Part shown: one piece after another, positions 54,719 to 64,000 of the stretch | Layout: every line of letters starts with the position of its first letter | Position numbering within the stretch: the stretch's first letter is position 1 | NCBI GenBank assembly: GCA_029876055.1 | Contig: CM056879.1 | Coordinates: 62,001 to 126,000, forward strand | Direction of reading: 5' to 3' | DNA from: Madurella fahalii | Taxonomy: Eukaryota; Ascomycota; Sordariomycetes; Sordariales | Length of the DNA stretch: 64,000 bases | Made by a program: the position numbers and the translations under genes | Notes under the pieces: generated by a model | Database searches by the model: none | The model's input: the letters and a program-made list of their open reading frames with translations, nothing else | What the model was told of the DNA's origin: nothing

Positions 54719-56007
54719 TGGGCCTCCAAGATCGAAGGAAAGTGGCTAAGCCTCACGAACCTGTTGACTTTATCGTCCTAGAGTACGGGGCTCCCCGCGT
54801 ACCAATTTATTCTTGACCACATATCGGTTCCTAATGCAGCACCTTCGGTTACAAGTGTCAACCAAAGATCACCAACTTGAGTTAGTGTCCTGAAATAGAG
54901 CCAAGTCCTGGACACGGTTGCACAGCAAACATTGACTACAGGGCTCTAGCAATGTGCCGCAATATTATGTTCCTGGGAACCCAACTTCCGATGGTTCAGG
55001 ACTTGGCCATACCATAATCATCCCGAGCCCGCGCAACTAGCTGTTGCTCTGTTGGCTTCAGACCATATGCATTCTAGCCTTCCTTGCCTCCACGCAGGCG
55101 AGGGCCGGTGTAGCAGGCCTCATGGCCAATAGGGTAGGGGTCCGTAGACGATGAACGGGCTTAAGCGCCAACGGCCAGTTAGGTCCAGTCATGTAATTAG
55201 GTAGGCAAACGTTGTTGGTGAGTTTAGGGTCGATTTATCACTGCACCTCATAATTAGGTGCCTACCCTTGTGACACCGTAACCGTTCTAAATGTCTCACT
55301 AATACCGTAGGTAGTTGGTTTGTTGATAACCCTTCACTTGGCCGGCTTCAGGCTGAATGTACCGTAATCGTCATGCCAAGTTGTACTTTTCCCACTGATG
55401 TTTCTTTTGAAAGTCATTCTGATCTCTATGATGGCCAACAGCTATCGAAGCTACAGCATCAATCATTATTGCAATCGCCCTGTACTTGTCTCTTCGACCA
55501 TTACTAGCGCGCTAAGGCACGCGGTTACCGGCGATATAGTGATGGTGATATTGTCCATATATACAGGGACCAGTGCTCATTGTACAGTGTCGTAAGACTA
55601 CCTAGTTAGCCGCATATCTTTCATCCCTAGATCAAAGTTAAAAGAGATCCCATGCACATATCCCAGCAGAGGAGCGAGTGCTGGGGAGCTAACTCTAGCT
55701 ATTTGCGGCACCAACTTTCAGGGTTAATCAGCTCTGATGGATAATTTGCACCCTTCTCAACTAACTGATCTGCATGGGCCCCACTCACCTCCTGCCCCAG
55801 CATTCCCCCTCCCCTTTCTCCTCTTTAAAACAACCGGAATATGATCCACGATTCGCTCTGGATGGCGTGACGCAGCGGCACCCTAGATTTCACGCTCCCG
55901 TTAACCAGACACACCTAATACTCCGCCATAGCTCGATTTGGCATGTTATTCATAGCAACAAAGGGAAGATTTGCAGTGTCCTTCAGTCTCGCAAGCTCCT
56001 GGTCCCT
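54719..56007. other. Intergenic region, hemerythrin-like gene to the dehydratase pseudogene
   Basis: About 1.3 kb with no supported gene, repeat or RNA. Its last part is the former promoter of the IlvD/Edd-type gene. Confidence 0.5.
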
Positions 56008-58287
56008 ATGTCCCCAACCATGGCACCGATCCAGGAAAAGAGCGAGCTTGCCCCGTCAGCTGCAGCTGCCAATCCGGATTATGATTTATCAGCGCCAATC
56101 AGCCCAGGTGCATTCGGCTTACGACAGAACTTACCATCCTATGGGGATGCACACTTCTCTCTCTTCATGCGGAAGCTCTTCATTAAAGCTCTAGGCTATA
56201 GCGAAGATGCACTCTCGCGACCAATCGTTGGCATCGTCAGCACCTACTCGAGCTTCAACCCTTGTCACGCCAACATACCACAGCTCATTGACGCAGTGAA
56301 ACGAGGCGTGCAACTAAATGGTGGACTAGCCATCGACTTTCCGACTATCAGCCTACATGAGTCCTTTGCCGCGCCAACGAGTATGTATCTACGCAACTTG
56401 ATGAGCATGGATACGGAAGAGATGATACAAGCACAGCCAGTGGACTCGGTTGTTCTTATAGGGGGTAAGACCGCGACCAGCATCTCGCTGAATTCAGGGG
56501 TTATACAAAACTAGCTTGAGTTGCTAACCTACCCAGGGTGTGACAAGACGACTCCAGCCCAGCTTATGGGCGGCATCTCTGCCAATAAACCCATCGTCCA
56601 CCTCGTAACAGGCCCTATGCTGCCTGGAAGCTTTCAAGGGGTGAGAGTTGGCGCATGCACGGATTGCAGGAGCAATTGGGCCAGGTTCCGGGCCGGAGCA
56701 CTCGATATTGAAGACATTTCTGCTCTCAGCGAGGAATTAGCTCCTACTGTATGTCCAAGATTTTCTCCATCTCGTGCGTCTTCTCGGGCTGCTGGTTTGT
56801 CTTCCCGGATGATCATCCACATAACGCTCTCATCTTACAGCCCTTAACGAAAACCACTTGCTCAATGGTCCAATTTAGAAAGGAAAAGGTCATATCCGAC
56901 GCCATCATGCAATGGTTTGGTTCTTCTTCTTTACGATGTTGCTGTCATTGAAAGTTCGGTTTTGTGTCGGGTGTAAGAAAGCGAATTGGGTTCTAGTCCT
57001 GGAAGACAACTCCGAACAAGATGGTCTCTTACTAACCTAGCATAGGGCGGCACCTGCGGTGTGATGGGCACGGCCAGTACCATGGCCTGCCTTCTTGTAG
57101 CACTAGGGATGATGCCTATCCAAGGCGCCGCGCGCCCGCTGTTTCCTCTGCCCGCCTACGCATCGCCGAATCCACTGGAGCTCGCGCTGTACATCTTGCG
57201 AAAGAAAGCCTCCAACCCCAGTCTATACTCTCACAGGAATCCTTCCTGAATGCCATCACAGTTCTCCAAGCCATCGGCGGCTCCACCAACGCCATCATTC
57301 ACCTCATGGCCATTCTTAACAGGCATCCGATGGTAGCGGGCACCATCAACCCGTCTACCATCGACTCCATAGGCCGACACACACCCCTTATCGTCGACCT
57401 GAAGCCCAGCGGCGAGAACTACATGACCGACTTCTATAATTGAGGTGGCATGCTCGCCCTGCTCCACGAGCTCAAGCCTCTGCTTTATCTTGATGCTATG
57501 ACCGTCACGGGGCAGACCCTCGGCCAGGAACTGGCCAAAACCCCCTTCTACCCACTACCGCGCCACAGCCCCGCCAACTGCATCCGCCCGCTTGAGGACC
57601 CGCTCTACCCTTGCTCGTCCCTTGTGGTCTTTCAGCGGGGGAACCTCTCCCCGGGCGGCGCGGCCGTCATGAAAGCGAGCGCATCCAAGGATCGACGTCT
57701 TCTGCACCACCGGGGGAGAGCTGTCGTTTTTGATGGGTCAGCGGATCTCGCAGCACGGATTGACGACCCCAATCTGGATATTGACGCCGACAGCGTGCTG
57801 GTGCTGCGAGGGATCGGCCCCGTGGGGAATCCCGGGATGCCCGAGGCAGGGGCTGATTCCGATCCCTAGGAAATTGGCGGCTCAAGGGGTGGCGGATATG
57901 CTGAGGATTTCCGACGGGCGGATGAGTGGGACGGCCGGGGGGACGATCGTGCTACATGTTTCACCTGAGGGGGCTGATCCAGAGTCTGTGTTAGGGGTGG
58001 TCAGGGACGGAGATATCATTTGCTGTGATGTTGAGCAACGGTTGTTGAGTGTGGAATTACCGGAAGAGGACATAAAGGCGAGGATACAACAAAGGAGACG
58101 CGAGCTCATGCACACAGGGACGGCGCCTTGGGTGGCTCAGGGGAGAATAAGGGGCTATCGCGGGCTTTACATGCGTGAGGTAAATCAAGCTGAGGATGGC
58201 GTGGATTTTCGCTTCTTGACTGCTGGTGGGCCTAGGAAGCCGCCTAAGGAAGTTTATGACGTCGGGGTTCAAGTTAGGATGTTATGA
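56008..58287 (+). pseudogene. IlvD/Edd-family dehydratase (dihydroxy-acid / sugar-acid dehydratase), broken
   Basis: Exons: 56008-56464, 56537-56748, then 57046 onward. The family uses an iron-sulfur cluster to dehydrate dihydroxy acids or aldonic acids. Cluster cysteines are all present: FNPCHANI, GGCDKTTPAQLMGG (split by intron 1) and GTCGVMGTASTM. Downstream are LSPGGAAVMKASA, RGIGPVGNPGMPEAG and GRMSGTAGGTIVLHVSPE. Three lesions are seen. A one-base loss near 57130 moves the frame between MMPIQGA and APAVSSARLRIAE. TGA at 57441 sits inside MTDFYN-stop-GGM. One extra G in 57849-57852 shifts MPEAG-LIPIPRK. The aldonate-type ending suggests a sugar-acid dehydratase more than mitochondrial Ilv3, and no mitochondrial presequence is apparent. 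Intron 2 (297 nt) is unusually long for this locus. Confidence 0.85.
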
Positions 58288-61200
58288 GCTTGTCTTTCGG
58301 AGTATAGGCAAACGTTTTCGAAGGAGTACAGTCCGCCCGCTTAGTGATGCCAAACAGAACCACAGTCCTCATCTACTAGCGAAAATAACAGATAAGGGAA
58401 AGAAACGATCGTAACCGCGATATTAAAAGAAGGAACAGAAAACAAAAAAAAGGGGGTGGGGGTGGGGTTGGGTTGGGTTGGGTTGATGGAAGAAAAGAAA
58501 AAGAAAAATAGGACTAGTGCTGAGCACTATAATCTTCTGCCATCAAACCGCGCTGCTTGTCTTGATGGAGAAAGTAGTGAAAGACTGGACATGACGGCCC
58601 GCGGCCATTATAACTGTGGGATACCCGTACCAAAGACAAATACAATGCGATGATCTCAATTTCCGCAGCATTAATGACTCTTCCACGCAAGCATGATCGT
58701 GTGGCTGGTTATATCAGTGATCAAGCATGAGACAGCTTTCTGCATATTCGCGACAGACCTCTTAAGGTAGATGAGAATACTCGATATTCCTGCCAAGCAG
58801 TCCCTGCCGCCGGGGAGAATAAGTCTTTTTAGTAAGCTCTAGGAATTTGGATATACTCGACGTTATTTGCCGCCGCCGGGGAGTTCAGTGGGAAATCTTT
58901 GCGGAGGAATTTGCCAGGCGCCTACAAGGATCAGGGGGCGAACAGGAATATAGAGCAATAAATAATCCCCGAGATCGACCGATGGAAATGGCCAAGCAAC
59001 GCACATATCATTGCGACGGGTCTGGGGAAGTCACGAGAACAGTAACGACGATTAGGAGGCCGTACCGGGCGGCACTAATTAGTACGGTTCCGCTGCGGAT
59101 TGACCCATTACCATGGCGTCGTGTTGGACTGGCCCTCGAAGACTAGATAGGGAGACTAAGCCTCCAAATCGCACGGCTAGATCTATGGGACCCTAAACCT
59201 CAGCAGCAGGTTCAGTACTCTAACAGATGTATCTGCCACAAAGTCCTGATCCGCCTTGCTGGGCTGATTGGAGATGATGGATGGTTGTAGCCAAGAAATT
59301 TGCTAACGGAGAATTTATGTCGTTTCCCGCTCTCGACTCTTGTCGTCCGGGTGGTTTGTGGATGGGGTATTGACGCTGTGCCGGAGCCGAGCGATAGTCT
59401 CATTTGCATATATGAAAGGTGCTGTCCGGAACCAGGGCAGAGCTTAGAGGGTAAGACAGGAGCGGGGATCCCAGGTTGGTTGGACCCCGGGTGAGTTGGC
59501 AGCGTGTCGGGTTGTTCTTTTCTTTTCTTTTCGCGACCTCGGAGGTAATCTGCCTGCTAGTCATAAGAAAAGGCCCTTGTGGCTTGGTTTTAGGAAGGAG
59601 GAAACTGGCAACCCGAAACATCACGCTGCTATCGGCATATCGCGGGGCTCTCCTTTCGGAGTTGCGCTGACCCGGCCAAGCAGCAGATTTTTCTTCCCGC
59701 CGCCGCCCAAACTGGGACCGTCGATGTAACCCTGTCGTGTCATGTCCGGACCATGACGGGAACGCTAAGCCCCGCCTCAGGATGGGAGCCTGTACTTAGA
59801 GATACCCGGAAAAGAAAAGGCGCCACTCAGGGACGGGAGCACTCTCTTTGGTCGAGCACACACGCCTGCAAATAAGAAACGCTTTCGATCTTAATAGAGC
59901 CGAGCACCGCGGTCCCGAGAGTTCAGCAGCAAGCCTCAGCGAATCGCCTGCTTCGGCGGCCCACCTCAAGCTTAGACTAATGCAAGGGACAAGAAGTTAT
60001 GTTCAGGCCCAGTGGGAGCGATGCAACACTTAGTCCGCAGGCTACCACATGGCAACGCATCAATCGTTGTTGACAAGCGAGCTGTCAATCGATTATGACC
60101 GGAGTCGTTTGTACCTGCAATGGAATATGCGCTCTTCGGCGTAATCTGGGCAATGCTCTGCTGCTGATCAAGATTGTCCCCATTCCAGGAGATTGCTTTT
60201 CGCGCCGATACGCACCGCATGCATATGACAACAGTGCGAGCGGTACAGGAAACCATCGTGACTCAGAAAACTAACGCTGATCATGCTGGAAAGCAAGTTC
60301 TTCGAAACGGGCGACTTGGGGAATGGACCATTAGGCAGCGCAGCAGACTGGTAGCCCAATGGCTTGGCCACTTTCTCTGGTAACCCGTCAAGGTTTGTCC
60401 ATCGGAGCCTCTCATCTCGTGATGGAAACTACCCCCAACCACCGAGGGGTAGGAAGAAGAAAACTAAATAGCGCGAATGCGTTGGCACATCAGACCACCC
60501 AGTTGTGCTTTCCTTGCGCCAATTATAGGGCTTCGGACACTCGAAGTAATCTCCCGCTGAGGATGTCGTCTCGGTCGGCCAGGGGGGAATGCTCTCGGGG
60601 TCCCCTCTTAGTCGGCCGCGTGGTCTAGCATCGCTTTGCGAGGCCAGCAAGCCAAGCGCAGCGGCTAGAGCAGCAATTCAGCAAGGCCTTGTGTACGAGG
60701 ACAATGGGGATGTCGAAGAGTTGAGTGATATGGCGCCCGGCCGAACGACTTTTGTCGCATTCCGCCGATCCAAACTAGGAGGCATTAATGAGAAGAAAAC
60801 TGGAGAGCAGCACCGACACCATGCAGAGTACGGTGCAATCCCTTCTCGATGATCACGAGGCCCTTGCGTCTGGGACGACGCCCGGCCATCGAGTCTTCCC
60901 TTCTCGAGCAACATGCAAGAGTGAGAGGCCGACTTGACATCGGCAGTTCAATCCCATCTCGTATATGTCCAAACACCGCAAGCGATCTTGGTGCCCCTCA
61001 AGACTGGGATACGGTTGACTCGACACCATTGTGGCGCGCGGCCCGAGCCCTGGTTATTCGGGGAGGGAGGGAGAGGAGGGAAGCGGGTGGAGGGGTGGTT
61101 CTGGACCGAACTGGGATTGATGGAGGGATGCAGTCGTATCGACGGCGGGCGGTTGGAACGGTATGGTCGGGGAGAAGTGCCTAGAACCAAGCGTTGAGGT

Positions 61201-63570
61201 GCTCACTGCATGCCCGACCACCCATCTCCACTGTGGCGTTCTCCTTGGGACCCGAGATGTCAGAAAGCTCACAGAACACGCTTGTGCAAGGTACGCGAAT
61301 CCATCAGCGAATCAGGAGTAGGAAGTTAGATGAAATACCCTCCAAAATAAGAGGCTGCAAAAAGACGACGGGATGGAATGAAAGAAGCAAGTACATCTTT
61401 CCTGGCTGGTTCGAGAATCGAAGCAGTGTAAAGGCAATGGTCCTCGCTTTCCGAAGCGGTGAGAGAGAACGGCCAGCGACGGCGGCGCTGCCCCATAAGA
61501 TTTCCGTCATGGTAGGATCCGGATTCCAAGGGATGTACGCTGTCATCGCTCCTGAACAGAGTCTGAGTAATTGCATGAATTGCATCAGGAGAGATGAAGG
61601 TCGGGCTTTGCCTGCAAGAAAATCCATCCGGCCCCACCCGCCATCGCGCTCTGCTGCGCAAGTTTCTCCGAGCGTTTCTGTGGAGCCACCTCAGACCGAG
61701 CCGGCTGGTTGCCCGCCTGCAACGATTTCTTGTGCGTCATCACCCCCCACTTCCTTCTGCCATCCCTGTGACAGCTCCGCCGCAAGCCGTAGCGAGTCCA
61801 CCTCTCTGCCGCGAGAGAAGTGGTATTCGAGAAACACCAAGGACACAAACCCGCTGCCATGAGAGGCACGCAGGGCTACTCCGAGGGCATCAAGCCTAAT
61901 GCCCTAACCTAACCTTCCAAGCTCTAGTACTGTGCTATGCCCACGCTCTTTGCCGCAGGTGGTGGTAACTCGCACCTTGCCTATTGCCAATGCAGTGCTG
62001 CGTTAACCCACTCCCAAGAGAGATATCTTCAACGTAGAAACATGAGACTGTAAGATTGACGACGTGGGGTACAAGCTTGGTGGTGCGAGAGGTTTGACTT
62101 CCTGTGACGCTGCTTATTAGGAGCCACATCCACTGGGAAGAAGATCACTCGCATGCAAGTGGGCCCAACGGCTGACCGCCTCCACATATCCGAGCAGAGA
62201 TGGAAGCTTGGAACTACTGTCATCCAGTGTTCGAAATCTTGCTCCACGACGCGTGTTCATCCGAATGGGAAAACAACGGCTAGACCATGATTCTAGTGCC
62301 AACACACAAGGTCGCGATACGCTGACGGGCGATATATTGGAGACAATAGAGCCATTCAAATTTCACATCACTCATCAACGGCGCACTCGAAAACTCCAGT
62401 CAGGTGCGTCGCTCCACACAGATCGCGCTGGTCATCACGAACCGTGCCAACGTTCCACCCGCTTGGCCGGATTGGGGACAGGATGATCCTATTGGCCCCT
62501 TCAACCCGCCACCGTTGACCAAGCCCAACAGGTCGACGCAGTTTTTCCTGAATCATCACAGCGAATCGCGCTGTGGAGATTTTCGTCGGACCAGCGACTG
62601 GTCGGCAAAAATTGATTGGGTCGTAGAGGCTCCGGCTCCGGCTTTCAGCAGGGCCTGAGGCCTGAGACCCCGAGGCCAACCACGAGCCACCCATCTCTGC
62701 GAGAACCCGCGCCCAACCGACTTGGAGCGTACTGCGAACATACAAGTGCCCGATTACACGTGGTGCCAGTGGCGCTATCGCAAATACTTGCTACTCCGAC
62801 GTTCGACCGCCCACGTAATTGCACGGGCGGTCTGGCGACCTTCCCCCAAGACCCTTTAGGAGCACGTAGCATCGCGAGTTGGTGAGGCGGAAGCACCCTG
62901 GCTGCCCGCTGCCCGGCCTCACAGCCTGGAGATCCGACGGGCATCATTCGTCGAGCACATCCGGCGAGACACCAACTGCTTACACCCAGCCACCAAGGTT
63001 CAAGAAGGACCCGTATGTGCGACTTTCTCGGAGCCGGGTGCACTGATTATAACCGCCAAAGCTCGGAGCTGGAACAGGTGACAACATAAGTTGGATCTCT
63101 CCGCTATCACCTGCGGCCGTCAGTTCGGAATCTCTGCTACCGCGGCTCCGTTCCCGCGGTTACAAGAACTCGGTGCCAGCCGCCAGGCTGGGGCATACCC
63201 ACTCATCAACTGCCGCCTGTGCTGGGCTTGCCGCTCCCCGGCCACCACCACATCCATTGTCTGGACCGGCTGGACTGTGCTTGCGTCTACACTAGCCCCG
63301 CAAGGCATGGGATTTCACCCCATCCAGCACACACTGCGGCGGGCACCCAATTGACAACCATCCCTGTCAATGCCACACAACCTCGCTGCAAGCTCCTCCC
63401 ATTGCCGTGTCTGATCCCAAACAACAAAATTGTCGGCCCCGCCACCTCTCTTCCCGCACCAACACCTGATCAAGCATCCGACCACCTCCATTAACTCGCA
63501 TGCTCGACATTGCAGCCTCTATCGAGGTTCGAAGCTGACCCAGCACGATACTCATGTTCGCGAAGCTCCT
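58288..63570. other. Long intergenic tract without a recognisable gene
   Basis: About 5.3 kb. Frames up to 222 codons exist (61194-61862, +), but they begin at non-ATG codons, overlap open frames on the other strand and show no domain. The G-rich (GGGTT)n tract at 58452-58485 lies here. The last few hundred bases (about 63100-63570) are C-rich and are probably the promoter and leader of the gene starting at 63571. Confidence 0.55.
58452..58485 (+). repeat. Second G-rich tract ending in (GGGTT)4
   Basis: G5-T-G5-T-G4 followed by GGGTT units on the + strand, preceded by an A-rich run. It has nearly the same design as 2615-2660, 56 kb away, and the same strand. It can form a G-quadruplex in principle. 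Confidence 0.85.
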
Positions 63571-64000
63571 ATGACGCCAAAATTAAAACCATTGCTGCTT
63601 CCGCAGCTCGTAGAAGAGCGGAGGAAGCTGGACGTGCAACACGCCAACGATGGCGAGCATGCGTACGTTTGCTATACCTACAACTCGTCCTCATCCGACC
63701 TCGCTTCACCGTCACCGATCACGCCGACTTTCTCGCGCACCGGTCACTCGAGATTCTCCGGGTCTGTTTCTTCGCTCGAGATTACAACGTCGTCATGCTC
63801 CGAAAGTCCAACATCGCCCCCCTCAGTACCACAGGCGCTGCATGGAAACAAAAACAGCAAGTCACCATTACCAGATGTGCAAGAAGAGCCGCCGGAGAGG
63901 GAAGAGGGGGACAGTATGGCCGCGTCCGAGCACAGCGACGACGAGTTCAACCTTTACGACTGCTTGTGTGAGTCATGGAGCCCCGCTGCAGCCCTTCTCT
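63571..64000 (+). CDS. Conserved fungal hypothetical protein, first exon (cut by window end)
   Basis: ATG at 63571 opens 132 codons that end at 63967, where a GTGAGT donor follows LYDCL; the rest of the gene lies outside. The protein begins MTPKLKPLLLPQLVEERRKL, then has a Ser/Thr-rich stretch with SPITPTFSRTGHSRFSGSVS, a PDVQEEPPEREE acidic block and DDEFNLYDCL. I recognise this order of motifs (TPTFSRxGHSR, PDVxEEPxERE, LYDCL) as a conserved Pezizomycotina protein of unknown function, often followed by a Cys-rich CDEPC segment. Its function is not known to me. Confidence 0.75.
   Translation, partial: MTPKLKPLLLPQLVEERRKLDVQHANDGEHAYVCYTYNSSSSDLASPSPITPTFSRTGHSRFSGSVSSLEITTSSCSESPTSPPSVPQALHGNKNSKSPLPDVQEEPPEREEGDSMAASEHSDDEFNLYDCLCESWSPAAALL

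Noticed and set aside
61194..61862. 222-codon open frame on the + strand
   Set aside because: It begins at a TTG, its first ATG is 63 nt in, other frames on the opposite strand are also open, and no domain or splice context is recognisable.

Overview
The window comes from the nuclear genome of a filamentous ascomycete (Pezizomycotina, most likely a Sordariomycete). The evidence is short introns (about 50-150 nt, typically GTRNGT...CTRAC...YAG) in most genes, a HET-domain gene, a siderophore acyltransferase, a fungal 2EXR protein, and a transposon whose Gln and Trp codons have turned into TAG/TAA as expected from repeat-induced point mutation (RIP). No rRNA, tRNA or CRISPR was found. The species cannot be named from sequence alone.

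Layout. 1-759: 3' end of a CorA-like membrane protein. 760-4902: gene-poor, TpA-rich tract with a G-rich (GGGTT)n array and a small terminal-inverted-repeat element. 4903-6494: histone chaperone RTT106, with a probable one-base slip in a G9 run. 6495-11698: no gene seen. 11699-13858: C2H2 zinc-finger protein. 15213-16492: YVH1 phosphatase. 18651-19433 (-) and 19847-21472 (+): VFA1 and the mitochondrial calcium uniporter, head to head. 22136-23743: siderophore-type GNAT acyltransferase. 24149-26077 (-): 2EXR protein. 26979-28208: short-chain dehydrogenase. 29224-29901: small protein with an internal duplication. 31605-33593 (-): six-exon sugar transporter. 34783-36542: seven-exon polynucleotide kinase 3'-phosphatase. 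38304-40291: concentrative nucleoside transporter.

41481-44409 holds two divergently transcribed secreted GH43 arabinanase-type enzymes, each 323 residues, around a 675-bp shared promoter. Together with the sugar transporter 8 kb upstream they suggest pentose-polymer use. 44682-47150 (-) is a HET-domain gene. A Helitron of about 6.5 kb (47317-53814) lies between it and a hemerythrin-like gene (54115-54718). The Helitron has a recognisable 3' hairpin plus CTAG end, a RIP-riddled Rep/helicase gene and a second RIP-riddled gene on the opposite strand. 56008-58287 is an IlvD/Edd dehydratase carrying two frameshifts and a nonsense codon. 58288-63570 shows no convincing gene. 63571 to the end is the first exon of a conserved fungal protein cut by the window edge.

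Most genes are single-copy housekeeping genes without operon logic. The accessory signals are the Helitron, the GH43 pair, the HET gene and the broken dehydratase. Exon boundaries were set by hand from splice motifs and reading-frame continuity and should be treated as models.
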